Shown here in pieces: positions 40,303-51,192 of a stretch of DNA of 64,000 bases. Numbering within the stretch: the stretch's first letter is position 1; the number at the start of each line of letters is the position of its first letter. This DNA is from Topomyia yanbarensis. Its lineage: Eukaryota; Arthropoda; Insecta; Diptera; Culicidae. Under the pieces are notes generated by a model, which saw nothing but the letters and a program-made list of their open reading frames with translations, was not told the origin of the DNA and did no database searches. The position numbers and the translations under genes were made by a program. Location of the stretch: the NCBI RefSeq assembly GCF_030247195.1, contig NC_080671.1, positions 27,459,543-27,523,542 of the forward strand, read 5' to 3'.

Positions 40303-41340
40303 TGACAACGGTTCTTTCAAACCCATTTTGGAAGCAGCCCGAGGTCATGGAGTACCTTCATATATCATGAACTGGATACACGGAATGCTTAGCAACCGAC
40401 ATCTGTGGTCATCATTAAGACAAGTACAGATAAGGAAACTGAGTGTCTTCGGATGTCCTCAAAGTGGTGTGCTGTCACCACTTCTATAGAACCTTGTCTC
40501 CGATGGCTTGTTTTGAGGAAACGTAAGGAGCTTGGGTTCAGTTAATCCAAACAAAACACGCTTCTCACGCAACGAAGAATAACAATCAGAACACAGTCTA
40601 TTGAAGTTCCGGTTCTACTGGAAATGAATGGGCGGACGAATTGGCTAGACCGAACGCTGTGACTGAATTCGTTAGTCCAAAACCAGTTCTACCACTGTCG
40701 ATCAGTTGGATAAAGCACAAGATTCGTTCTTGGGCTACATCCGAAAATACCAACCATTGCATAGCTTGAGTCCAAAAGTGTCAAAGAGCTTGCTACATTT
40801 TTTCAAACATAACTGCCGTATTCTAGTCAGGACACTGGCTGAACATCACAAACTCAATTATCACATGGCTACTATTCATCGTGCTGAGTGTTATTCGTGT
40901 GATCTTTGTGAATCCGATTACTGAACCTTATATCATTTGATATGTAACTATCCTGCAGTAATGCAATTGCGTATCCGAATTTTTGGTTCGCCACATATAG
41001 ATGAACTTATATACAGAGAGCTGAAACTAAAGTAAAGAGCTATAGTTTAAGCCGTATTTGAATGACAATATCTCTTCGGGGGTGTTTTCGTTCTGTCATC
41101 TCAATAACCCCTCGGGGATGTTGATTGACCCGGTTGTCGAGAAGTGTCTTTTATTCCCTTGGAAGTGAAGAATACTACCGTATTGTCTATGTTCTCTGTG
41201 TCGTTACTTTTCGTTGTCCCTAACCTTACCAGATCCCTAATCCTTCCCATCAGGGAATGATGAAAAGATAAATCACAGCAAGGCACAAATCTTCGATCAA
41301 CATGGGAACATGCCAACGTATTGATTCCCGATTCCTGAAC
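40303..41340 (+). pseudogene. LOA element copy B, 5'-truncated
   Basis: The sequence begins inside the reverse transcriptase (GAGGTCATGGAGTACC, AACTGAGTGTCTTCGGATGT) and runs through an RNase H piece (GSTGNEWADELARP), the C-terminal block IRSWATSENTNHC-like, LNYHMATIHRAECYSCDLC and the 3' UTR with CCCCTCGGGGATG, to the tail near 41,316. It has many frame breaks. It is the same family as copy A. Confidence 0.75.
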
Positions 41341-41363
41341 ATATTGAACGTGAGCAGTACAAC

Positions 41364-42289
41364 CAACGACACGACCTGAAACTTGATGAAAAATTGTGAA
41401 AAAAAATGATCCGATTCATTTACTGCCAGTTACCAGTATATTGAGTGACCCCTTGATTCGAACGAAAAAAATATTTCTTCAGCAACACTTCTTTGTTTAT
41501 TGATTTTTAGTTGCTATATAGCAACCATGGTATGTATACAAAATCAACTGCCTAGTTACAGGAAAAACTGGAGAAAAAAAGTAATTGACATCGTAAGCAC
41601 TCTCGTTCTTCTTACGAGGAACCTGCAACGGTTGTAGAAACAAGAAGCGGCTATTCTTCAAAGAATACATCACTTGAGGTTGAGCACAAGAAGGTAATGA
41701 GGTCAAATTTCTGTATTGTATACATTAATTAAACCAATGTAATTCTGATTCCAGAAGAAGGTAATTATCTAGTTTAGAAACTCCAGCGATAGAGGTCCGA
41801 TTTTGATGCGCTTTACTGCCTAACGGGTGTACTCCAACCCAAACAAACCAAATCCGAGAGCGGAAATGCAAAATTCCCAACCAAAGCTTAATAAACTGAA
41901 AAAATAAGCGATTTGTTTAACAAAACAGGTATCGATCATTCGAGGGTGCTGAAAGTAGGATGAGTCGTCAATAGCTAGTTCTTAATTAATAAAATAACTT
42001 ACCTCTAAAAAGCAGCGCTAATTTTGTAGTTTATTGCCGAATATACTTTTCACCTTTGCAGCCAACGTCAACGGTTTAATTATTTTGTTGATTTATTTTC
42101 GTCGGCGTAACCAGGGATTGCAACGGAGCCTAATCGTTGTTAGGAAAATATAACAGCTTCATTAGTGCTGCTAGTTTTGTATATTTTCTAACCATATATC
42201 AAATTTGACAGTACCAGTTACCTGAGTCACTGAGGGGTAGTCAGATTTGAGATACAGTTTTGGAATACAAGTGTCTAGTCGTGTCGTTG
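41364..42289. mobile_element. TIR element with 12-bp ends and 7-bp TSD
   Basis: The perfect 12-bp inverted ends are CAACGACACGAC and GTCGTGTCGTTG. They are flanked by exact direct repeats GTACAAC at 41,357-41,363 and 42,290-42,296. The 926-bp interior has no coding match. A 7-bp duplication is not the usual size for hAT, mariner or piggyBac, so the superfamily is open. Confidence 0.7.
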
Positions 42290-42829
42290 GTACAACGTTC
42301 CTGATGTGTTAAAACTGAATACAATGTGAATTCAGACACATCAAATTTTGTTTTTCAATAACCAATCCATTTTGCAAATAGAAGGCTATGAAACCAATCA
42401 ATATTGTGTTGGCGAATACCCTTCAGATACTTTACAATCAAGATGATTCATGTTCTTGCCTCGAGTTTCTTGCTGCAAGAGTGACGATTTTTTGATTGGA
42501 CGAGTGTCTGTCGCCGTGACTCATAATTTTTATTTGTGTTGGACATTAATCCGTGATTCAAACTAACATCAGCTGCTCAAGAATGGTCTACTTGGTCTCG
42601 GTATATTAATCCAAGCGTGCTCATTATTTTTTTCGAAATAAATAAAAATTATACCCCTCTTTTCTTTTGAAGTTTTCATGGCGCCAGCAGTGCAAACAGC
42701 TAGTATGATTTTACGCGCCTATCCTCATCGCGGGGCTCCCCAAATCCTGGGGTCCCTGGCGTGGGCCCAGTGAACCCATGCGTTAAGATGATACTGCATT
42801 CAATAGCAGTAAAGCAGGTCACCTCATCA

Positions 42830-42957
42830 AAGCTGTAGCAAACATCGTGGACTAAGCTAGATCGATTATCATCAAGACCCCATGCTGCACCGTGAGAATT
42901 GAAATCTCCTCGGTGGCGGGAGGAAATCCGCATTAACACAAAATTTTCGGTGCCCAA
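42830..42957 (-). pseudogene. I-clade endonuclease fragment
   Basis: The minus-strand frame reads GDFNSHGAAWGLDDNRSSLV, then HDVCYSFD: the endonuclease catalytic segment of I-clade elements, precisely the part deleted from the element at 18.5 kb. The downstream reading is off-family (PTPGTPGFGEP). It is a remnant of a separate minus-strand copy. Confidence 0.7.
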
Positions 42958-43249
42958 ACTAGGCCTAACCAGTCCTGCACTAAGTGGTCTGGTTGAAATG
43001 TTTAATCAATTAAGATTTTTGGGTGTTCCTATAAGCGCTAGAAAATTCTTTGTTTGATCTCAAATTTCTACGACCAGAGACTGTTTGCTTCGGCTTCGTG
43101 TCAGCGCAATGTCGAACTGTTATATTTGACTGCTCTTCAAAATTAGTCTCAATTTTAGTCTATACAAGTAATCTGATCCGCCAGTAGTTTTTGGAAGTAG
43201 TAAGGGTTGTCCTTATAAGGGGATCGTTAGAGCTACACTTCTCTTGAGT

Positions 43250-43700
43250 TAAAGTGGCATAACGATTTGTCGTGATTTAAGAAAACGTTTCAGATTCTCC
43301 GAACAAGACGTAATTAGGCAGTCCTCATAAAGGTCACCCGATACAAGTTTGGAGGGATATACAATTTTGTTCCGTCCTATGCAATTGCCATTTAAAATCT
43401 GCGAGCACTGGAGTAAGGGGTACTTTAAACAGTGAACTCGAATCAGTGAACACACCGCCGATCTCAACTTTGTTAGCGGGAATGTAGACACGGCAGTCCT
43501 TCGTAAAAGACTTTCCGCCAGTAACATCATTTGTTAGCTTTAGACAGAATAAGTAGCACAATTCTGAGTTTATCAGGACAGACTTTCGAGATATCTGCCA
43601 ATCAAACAGAAACAAACTTCGTTCGAATCTTTTGGAGATTAGGTTTTTTAGTATTTTTACAACTTTCGGAAATAAATTTACCGGTTGGTGAAGGAACAAA
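43250..43700 (-). pseudogene. I-clade gag (ORF1) fragment
   Basis: The minus-strand reading KDCRVYIPANKVEIGGVFTD aligns with the gag of the intact element (EYKVYILSRDIECDGVISEP). Before it stand NDVTGGKSFT and degraded sequence. It lies upstream (on that strand) of the endonuclease fragment, so both belong to one decayed copy about 1 kb long. Confidence 0.6.
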
Positions 43701-44370
43701 TATTTAAATAATTTGTTCTAATTGGTGTATGACAGAGATAGGTGAAATACCCTAATAAATCTCAGTAAATCGATCTACACGTCTCTCTTACGAGTCTCTC
43801 TAGGCAATCCTTCGTCCGTCGCCTTCAAATACCTAGCGTCAAATGATTTTGCAGTTGCCCGAAAAAAAACTATTCGTCCATCTGCTTCAAACACCTGATT
43901 TCGAATGATATTACAGACAGATCTGCAGTGAACTTATATTTAAAATTTCACAAAAAATTGGTGTTCTAATGGTGCTCCATATTGTTCAACACAAGCTTCG
44001 AAATGGAAAAAAACTGCTTAAAATTTCTCCGACTGACGTATTAAATTTGCTTCATTTTTCTTTTGTATTTCGCTCTCTGTGCTCGTTGAATAGGGAAATA
44101 ATAGCCCTGTGGACCTGCAAGGAAATCATTCACAATTGTTAACCAATCGGTTTTGTTAAGTCAGCATAACTTCTTATGTTATTTTTTTAGCAGCTGAAGA
44201 AAACAGCAAACTTCATTGAAACGATTCTTTTACTAGACCTCCTAATTCACGAATGAATTTTGTCCTATCGAAGTGCAAGTCCTGTTCATCAAACTTTTGT
44301 CAGTGAAATTAACAAATTTCATTGTATTCATTTGTCTATGTAAAATTGTTTATTCTTCAAACCTGAAGTG
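43701..44370. other. Non-coding stretch
   Basis: No feature recognised besides short AT runs. Confidence 0.3.
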
Positions 44371-44374
44371 CTTC

Positions 44375-45010
44375 ATTCGTAGGCGCCAGTTTGCCCATGC
44401 GCAGTACTGTCAGAGCAGAAAGATACATCTAACACCACTTTCCTGTAAAATGTTAGGCAAGTATAGGCCAATTTGCGCTACTTAAGTATTCCATCAATTC
44501 AGTGCCTCTCAAAGTGATAGCTGACTTGCCCCCGAATTATGTAATGGTGTAATGGACATCACTGTAGATTATGAGCGAAAGCCAATTTTGACCACAGTAT
44601 GATACAACCCTTTTAAAGTCATCAGAAGGTAGATGATTAATTGTGCTGCAAATATACCGAACAATAGACTTATTTCCTGTTTATGTTCCCAACAGTCATA
44701 TTTACTGTGACAGCGAAAATATCGCGAGTTGAGCACGAATAGCACTATTAGTAAGTACACTATTCGTACACGTAAACATTATGCCATTTTTGTTTAATGC
44801 TACGAAGACGGGGTTAAGTAACTTTCCAACATAGAAGTTTCCTCTATAAAAATATGGTTCTTGAATCAAGATTATGGAAGCTTTTCCTTCCGCGCATGGC
44901 GGGATAGATTCATAGTTGATGTACGTTTATGCTCAAGATTTATTTGAGGTATTCTATTCATTGTCGATTAGAGGATTTCAAATTATTGTACAGCAACTAG
45001 AAGATACCAA
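44375..45010 (-). pseudogene. LOA element copy C, endonuclease part
   Basis: The complement follows copy A base for base over long stretches: TAAGCCAACGTGTTTGGTAT and CTTCTAGTTGCTGTACAA, then ATGAATCTATCCCGCC, GGAAACTTCTATGTTGGAAA, AAAAGGGTTGTATCATACTG and GAATACTTAAGTAG. Indels break the frame throughout. The end toward 44,375 fades at TTTCTGCTCTGACAGTA. Confidence 0.75.
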
Positions 45011-45237
45011 ACACGTTGGCTTATAACACCCGAGCAACACCGTTTGTTGAATAGCAGTTTCTGCAACATAATTCGTTGAAAAGAAGCGCACATCAACCAT
45101 TATTCAACTGATTTAGCAACCAAAAAGCGCACCAGCAAAACTTTATGGTTATGCAACACACAGCGGCCATTACATGTTGCAAGTGTTGCTTGGGCAGTAG
45201 AGTGGCTCGAAAATGACATTTTTCAGCACAGCACTTT

Positions 45238-46807
45238 GGGACCGTTCATAAACCACGTAGACCGAAATTTGAGAATTTTTAACCCCCCCTCCCCCCTAGT
45301 AGACCTTAGTAGACTTTTACCAATCCCCCCCCCCCCCCCACGTCAAAAGTCTACGTAGACTTTTAATTTTTTTTATTCGCAGGAAATGTGAATTTAGCAA
45401 GAAGCACATTATAATGTTCAATTAAAAATTAGCGTTCAGATTTATTTCAAGCTATTTGAATATTAAAGAAAGGTTTTTCACATTGGTTTTTTGTCTATGA
45501 TTGATCAAATCAATTAATACCGATTCAAGGTGCTTTCCAACGTTTGTGTAGCGGAATACTTCTTTTCAAGGTTGGTCACTCAAATATATGTAAAAAGATA
45601 TATTGCTATAATTAGCTTAAATTTTGGCCGAAGTGCGACCTACACCAACAATGCAGAATTGCTAAACACTTTTTGAGCCTTACTGATGAATTCAAAATTG
45701 TTAAATTATAAGAAACAATTACAAATTAATACTGTCAATGTGTACTATCATCTAGACTAAACATGCACACAAATTTCACTTTTCGTGAACAAATTTCAAT
45801 ATTTCTAAGATAATAAGATAATCTAAATTGCCTTATTTGAATTAGGGAACGAAGCTATTGAAATCTTCCCAAAATTATTTATATTTATTATGTAATTAAT
45901 AGCCGTATCACCTTAGAGTATTATCGCAAAGTATCAAAGTTTAACTCCGAATATTTTCGAAGATAAATATAGTAGAGCCGGTTTGCACGGAGTTGCATAG
46001 GATCAAGACGTAAAATTTAACGGGTGTTTAAAGATTTTGAAATCAGTGTAAATGATTGCAAGAGAAACTGATTAACTCGAGTAAACACTTTGTTGTAGAA
46101 GTTTAACTACACTACTGCTTTAACCACCGAAATCAATAAATAAAAATTAAAAAATTAATCCATTAATTGTTAAAAATCGGGTGTTTTGTTGTTACAATGC
46201 TTAACTTTGACCATTTTTTAACTTTTTATGGTTCATGCATTAAACCCTCCGGAAGTCGCGCTTATGGCCCACTGAACGAGCAGCTGCTGGTGTCCTAAGA
46301 CGATTTCGCTAGATTTTCAGAGCAGCGTGCACTCAGTGCACTAGCGCGACTGCCGGAAGGTTAATGGTTCATGCATGTCTGCTAACTAGGGGTGTCTCAG
46401 ATGATTTCACAGTCAAAATCTTCCGTCGAGAGGCATTTTGGGCGATCGTCTTTAGAACTGTCATTTTGTATTATTCCTAGATCAAAACTATATCAAAATA
46501 TACGCAAAAACAACAACGTGTGAGGTTGTCCAAAAAAATCGTGGGTTCTGGGTTGAGTGGTCGCTTAACCAGTAGTTATCTCAATAGTGTACTAGCTTTG
46601 AAATTTCTGCATAAATACTGAACAGACCGATATTTTGAATACAACTCTCTTTAAATCCCATTCATAATTAGTAATACGAGAATAACAAAAAATAAAAGTC
46701 TACGTAGACTTTTTCAAAGACCCCCCCTCCCCCCTCGTAGAAAAACGTAGACTTTTGCCAGACCCCCCCGTCCCCCCTATGAGTCTACGTGGTTTATGAA
46801 CGGCCCC
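45238..46807. mobile_element. Nested TIR element with GGGACCGTTCATAAACC ends
   Basis: Ends GGGACCGTTCATAAACCACG (left) and (complement) GGGGCCGTTCATAAACCACG (right), then TAGAC. It is inserted in a T-run of the host element: TTT before (45,235-45,237) and after (46,808-46,810) fit a 3-bp duplication. Subterminal C-rich blocks and TCTACGTAGACTTTT words sit near each end. The 1.57-kb interior is non-coding. Confidence 0.8.
46241..46363. mobile_element. 123-bp MITE with 13-bp flanking direct repeats
   Basis: Ends TAAACCCTCCGGAAGTCGCG and (complement) TAACCTTCCGGCAGTCGCG. ATGGTTCATGCAT is repeated exactly at 46,228-46,240 and 46,364-46,376. TTAA is present at both borders too. It is nested third-level in this locus. 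Confidence 0.8.
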
Positions 46808-48420
46808 TTTTTGAGTTCCTTTTGTGATCCCAAATGCCTGTGCAAAGTTTGGGAGCGATCGGTTGCTTCCCGGGTCTGCGCATTGTGTTCAAAGTTTGCA
46901 TGGGATTTTATATGGGGAAATCAATTATTTTTCATTTACGCTGATAAAGATAGCTATTTCACTCAATATGAAAAACCAGCTATATAAAACGATAATTCAG
47001 ACCTTGGTTAATAACTTTGTCGAAGACGGTAACTAGCTACGAGTTTTCAAAAAATATAAGTTATAAAGATTTTAAAACTTATGGTTCAATCCAAATGCAG
47101 AAATTCATTATTTCTTCCAACACTGTCAGTACACAACGACACTGATACTTAAAACTTAAATAAATGAGAATATATTCTTCACAGAGACTTGGTACCTTTG
47201 AATGAAATGCTCAGAATGAATTGCTGAATAACATAGACGTAGTAAGAAATTGAAAACAATACGGGGTGTGGTTTGTGTACTCCCCGGTTCCCTGTTTAGA
47301 TAGTTCAGTATAACATAAGGAGCACATCTTTAACGCCGGTTTACACCGCCGAATTAAAAATTAATCTTACGTGTTTGAGTGCTACTATTTAAGGGCTCTA
47401 CTGTTATCTCCTTTAAAATGGTACAGCGGTTTATAAGTTTTACATACTTTAAACCCTATTTCTTAGCCGTTCAGAGTCAAAATTTAAAAAATGCATATCC
47501 TTAGATCCCTTGAAGTCTCGGAACTGTTTCTATCAACGTTTTCGTTTGAGAATCCAGAAACGAAACCAGGATATTTATTTCAAACAAGCATTTTTTAATG
47601 AAATTGAGTTAGGTTCACGCAAAACAGAGGTGATGTTGTCGAACCAGAAATATACTTCAGGTTAGAACCCAACGCGATTTCCAGACCTGAGTTAGTTTTT
47701 GCCCCAAGCAAAAACAATACATATATTTGTAGGTGTTAATTCTAAATATTGTAAATTGTTATTTCCCACAACAAAGATTGTAGTATGATTCATATTTGGG
47801 TCTATCAAAATATTAAGAAAGTTCAGTCGTTGACATTTTCAAGGGCGTAATGATTCTTTGTCTTATACAAAACAATCTAAAAAGGGACTGGGGAGTACAC
47901 ATGCCCCTCCTCTCTTCTTTTCATTTTCTGACTAAGTCTATGATATTCAGAAATTCATTCTGAACATTTCATTCAAAGGTACCAAGTCTCTGCGATGAAT
48001 ATATTCTCATTTATTTAAGTTTTTAATGTCGATGTCGGTGGTGCACCGGCAATGTTGGAAAAAGTAATCAATTTCTGCTTTTGGATTTTACTATAAGTTT
48101 TAAATTTTTTGAAAACTCGTAGCTAGTTACGGTATTTGACAAAGTTGTTAACCAAGGTTTGAATTATCGTTTTATAAAGCTGGTTTTTCATATTGAGTAA
48201 AATAGCGATCTTTAGTAGCGTGAATGCAAAATAATTGATTTCCCCATATAAAGTCCCATGCAAACTTTGAACACAATGCGCAAACCCGGGACGCAACCAA
48301 TCGCTACCAAATTTTGCACAGGTATTTGGGACCACAAAAGGAACTCAAAAAGTGCTGTGCCCGCTAGTTTAAATCATTTTGAAGTTTTCCCATACAACCA
48401 CGAGCCACTCTATTGGGCAG

Positions 48421-48873
48421 CCTATAGCCAACCGATTAGGGTATTAGGAACATGGCCATCATATGAATTCCATGATTTTCGAAGAACCAAAAGTCCAATG
48501 TGTCAGAGATTCACTTGACACAGCAAGGGCATGCCAAATAATACTCCGTGCCCGATTGGCATATTTTAGTCTCGTCAGATATTCAGCGCACGGTACGAAG
48601 ATACAACAAGAAAGCAGGCGTTGTTAGGTGACAGCGATAATTCTCCACCGTCTAGGAAAAGGGTCTCCGATCGCAAAGGGAAATGGCGTGCGAAAGTTTC
48701 AATGAAAACACATTAAAATGTCTTTTTTATTATTTTGTATTGTAAATATATAAAATACCCGCGGCTCCTTTAAGCTTATGCAACGAGCCGTGTCAAACAA
48801 GCGAATAGTTCACGACGTTGAAATCTTTTAATATGTTTTGGTTGTCATTGTTTTTTTTGTTGGGTGAATTTGG
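48421..48873. other. Non-coding gap between elements
   Basis: Nothing recognised; AATAAA-free AT-rich DNA with a GGCGTGCGAAAGTTTC patch. Confidence 0.3.
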
Positions 48874-48877
48874 TTAA

Positions 48878-49079
48878 GGTTGGACAGAGAATGCGCAAAA
48901 TTCGCAAACGAAAAAAGCAGTTTTTTTTCCACACCGTATGTCAGATCTTCATAAAAATCAATCAGCGTATGTAGAATGTTGTTACAGTACTGCTGATTGA
49001 TTTTTATGAAGATCTGACATACGGTGTGGAAAAAAACTGCTTTTTTCGTTTGCGAATTTTACCCTTTCTCTGTCCAACC
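48878..49079. mobile_element. TTAA-flanked hairpin MITE, 202 bp
   Basis: Nearly perfect ~95-bp arms: GGTTGGACAGAGAATGCGCA and (complement) GGTTGGACAGAGAAAGGGTA, then AAATTCGCAAACG, CCACACCGTATGTCAGATC and TTCATAAAAATCAATCAGC. TTAA occurs at 48,874-48,877 and 49,080-49,083. TTAA targeting is typical of piggyBac-type elements. Confidence 0.8.
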
Positions 49080-49150
49080 TTAACACTACTGACACGATGG
49101 CGTACATGGCGTGAACTAATCATAGTCAATGTCAGATTGTATTCTCACTA

Positions 49151-49199
49151 CAGACACTTTATACACAGGTTTGCGACGTGTCTGTGTATAAAGTGTCTG
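49151..49199. repeat. 49-bp TA-flanked perfect hairpin
   Basis: CAGACACTTTATACACAG and its exact complement are separated by 13 nt. TA lies on both sides. ATTCTCA also repeats just outside (49,141-49,147 and 49,202-49,208). Confidence 0.75.
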
Positions 49200-49209
49200 T
49201 AATTCTCAT

Positions 49210-50875
49210 TATCGTTTTTAAGAAACTGCGTCTGTTCAATTCAGTAGCCGATTATGCGACTTTTGAAGTAATAATGGAGAGCACATGCTTTTTTTGTATA
49301 ACGTATTTCTAGACATGGATCGTACATTTCCATTGATAAATTGTATCAGCACTTCAATACGACGACATTTCAGTTGATAAATTCTATTGGTACGGCATTT
49401 CGTAGATGATGGAATTGAGAAAGAGTAACTTTCGTTTCGTCAATGCCCATTTTATCTTTTACAAAAAAGTTGAACTAATAAGTGGTCGAATTATGTGGTA
49501 CCTAAAGTCCAGAACTGGTGTACACTTCCATCATAATATGACCGATACAATCAACCTGGCTGGCACAAGAATGGCGATACTTAGCTTAAGATTTCTATAG
49601 CACAATGCACATGTACTTAACTCAGCTTGGTAAACTCTGTATTTCTCCCATATGCTTTTCGAACTTTGTTTTAACTGTTGTCTTCGGTTTGAAACAGACC
49701 GAACAGTGTTTTCTCCGTAGGAATCAGAATCACTGGCTCAATCGGTTTTCCAGAACAGAAGCTTTTTTTCTGTTATGGGTGTTTATGAAACGAATTTACC
49801 GATTGCGCTCAATATTTTAGTGATTTATTCAGGCATCAATAGGACTATCACTAAAATAAACGAAATAGATTAAAAAAATCCTATCACAAAAGACGATCCT
49901 CTTAAGAAGCAAACGTAAAAGCGGTCGAGTTATTAACGGAAGAGTAAGTAAACAAAGAAAGGCGCTCATTGTTACTCAGATCTATTTGTAGCAGATTCCA
50001 CGCTATTATCATTCAAGAGCAGGTTATTATCAAATCAGAACAATTCTCGGAAAAGACACCCATCAAAGCATGATGCGTGGGTTGTGAAAATTAATTTTGT
50101 ACAAGCTATTAAACACGGCAGGCAATGTTAAAGCGATAATGCTTCGTTTTTCGTTTGCGAATTTGTGCAGATTTTCAAATTTTCAAGTGACGATCACTTG
50201 CCCGACTGCAAGTTGTCCCCGTGTGTCGGCGGCAGATTTTGATGTTATTTTTAGAAATGAATTTGACCTTATTTCACAGAGGCGTCTGCTGGTCGATAAT
50301 TATTTTCTATCGAGCTTATTTGCTTATTAGATCTCGTGTAAGCGTGACTGTTTGGTACTTGTGCGATGGAGAAATTTGAACCGAAACAATCCTAACTAAT
50401 AACTGTGAAATTTCAATTTTCTTGGCAATTTACCGGCATCGAAACATCACGGTGTTTGTTTCGTTGCGCCTCATAAACAAGCTTTCAGCTGCTGTTGCTA
50501 TAGTAATACATGAAACAAGTATCTGTTGAGTGCGACAGGTGAAGTTTATTAAAATATTATGATGATGCGAAGAGATAAAATAACAAATTTGATAAGACCT
50601 TAGACAAACTTTACTTGAGATAAATTTTCTGCCAACGGATTGTTTTATTGCGACATGTCAGTCAGTTCACTCGAGATATCTCAGAAAACTGCATATGTAG
50701 TACATTGTTTCCTAAAATATGATTTCGTGATATTCATGTCATGAGCAATATGTAATAAGAACAGTTGTTCTCGACGCTTCGACCAGCTGCATCAGATTGC
50801 AAAGGGACACGCAATACAAAGAAAAACAACCGGTTTTTATTGTATGCACTCCGAAGACATTTGGCCTAACAAATA
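49210..50875. other. Non-coding stretch
   Basis: Short ORFs here have no domain or splice support. Nothing else was recognised. Confidence 0.3.
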
Positions 50876-51190
50876 GGTTAACTGTACCCTAATTCATCTT
50901 GGCACCTTTATTCATCCTACCCATTTGAACACATTAGTTAGAGCAGTGTCTGTTATCTCTATTCAACGCATTAGCTTAAATGGTAGAATGAATAAGGGTG
51001 CGTTGTACTCGATTTTTTACTTCGCTCAAACGCGAATATTTTACATTGTCCATTCAAGATTTTTCTTCTGAGAACGAACAAAAGATGTTGAAACCTATTA
51101 CAGCGCAATCCAGTAACAGTTAGTCGAGTTATGAACGAAATAGTGTCACATCCTAACTAATGAGATGAATAAGGGCTTGTGTATGCACCC
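50876..51190. mobile_element. TA-flanked MITE, TGTACCCTAATTCATC family, copy 1
   Basis: The 315-bp unit begins GGTTAACTGTACCCTAATTC and ends ATGAATAAGGGCTTGTGTAT then GCACCC, with TA at 50,874-50,875 and 51,191-51,192. The second copy lies at 60,396 in the same orientation. An internal ATGAATAAGGGTGCGTTGTA repeats the end motif. Confidence 0.75.
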
Positions 51191-51192
51191 TA

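Larger units (their letters stand above)
45198..48412. mobile_element. hAT-type foldback element with perfect 8-bp TSD, carrying nested elements
   Basis: Ends TAGAGTGGCTCG and (complement) TAGAGTGGCTCG. Exact TTGGGCAG duplications lie at 45,190-45,197 and 48,413-48,420. Long arms (46,811-47,280 and 47,880-48,352) share TTTTTGAGTTCCTTTTGTG, CACAATGCGC, GGGGAAATCAATTATTT and CTAGCTACGAGTTTTC. The left arm is split by the element at 45,238-46,807. Mirror ORFs on both strands are arm artefacts. Confidence 0.85.

Noticed and set aside
41101..41316. 71-codon minus-strand ORF
   Set aside because: Lies entirely in the LOA 3' UTR, antisense to it.
45328..45341. Poly-C/G tracts as G-quadruplex regulatory elements
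   Set aside because: They are part of the subterminal region of a common insect transposon and recur at its other end; a regulatory role is not needed.
46796..48335. Pair of mirrored 70-codon ORFs on opposite strands
   Set aside because: They are the two arms of the same inverted-repeat element, not genes.
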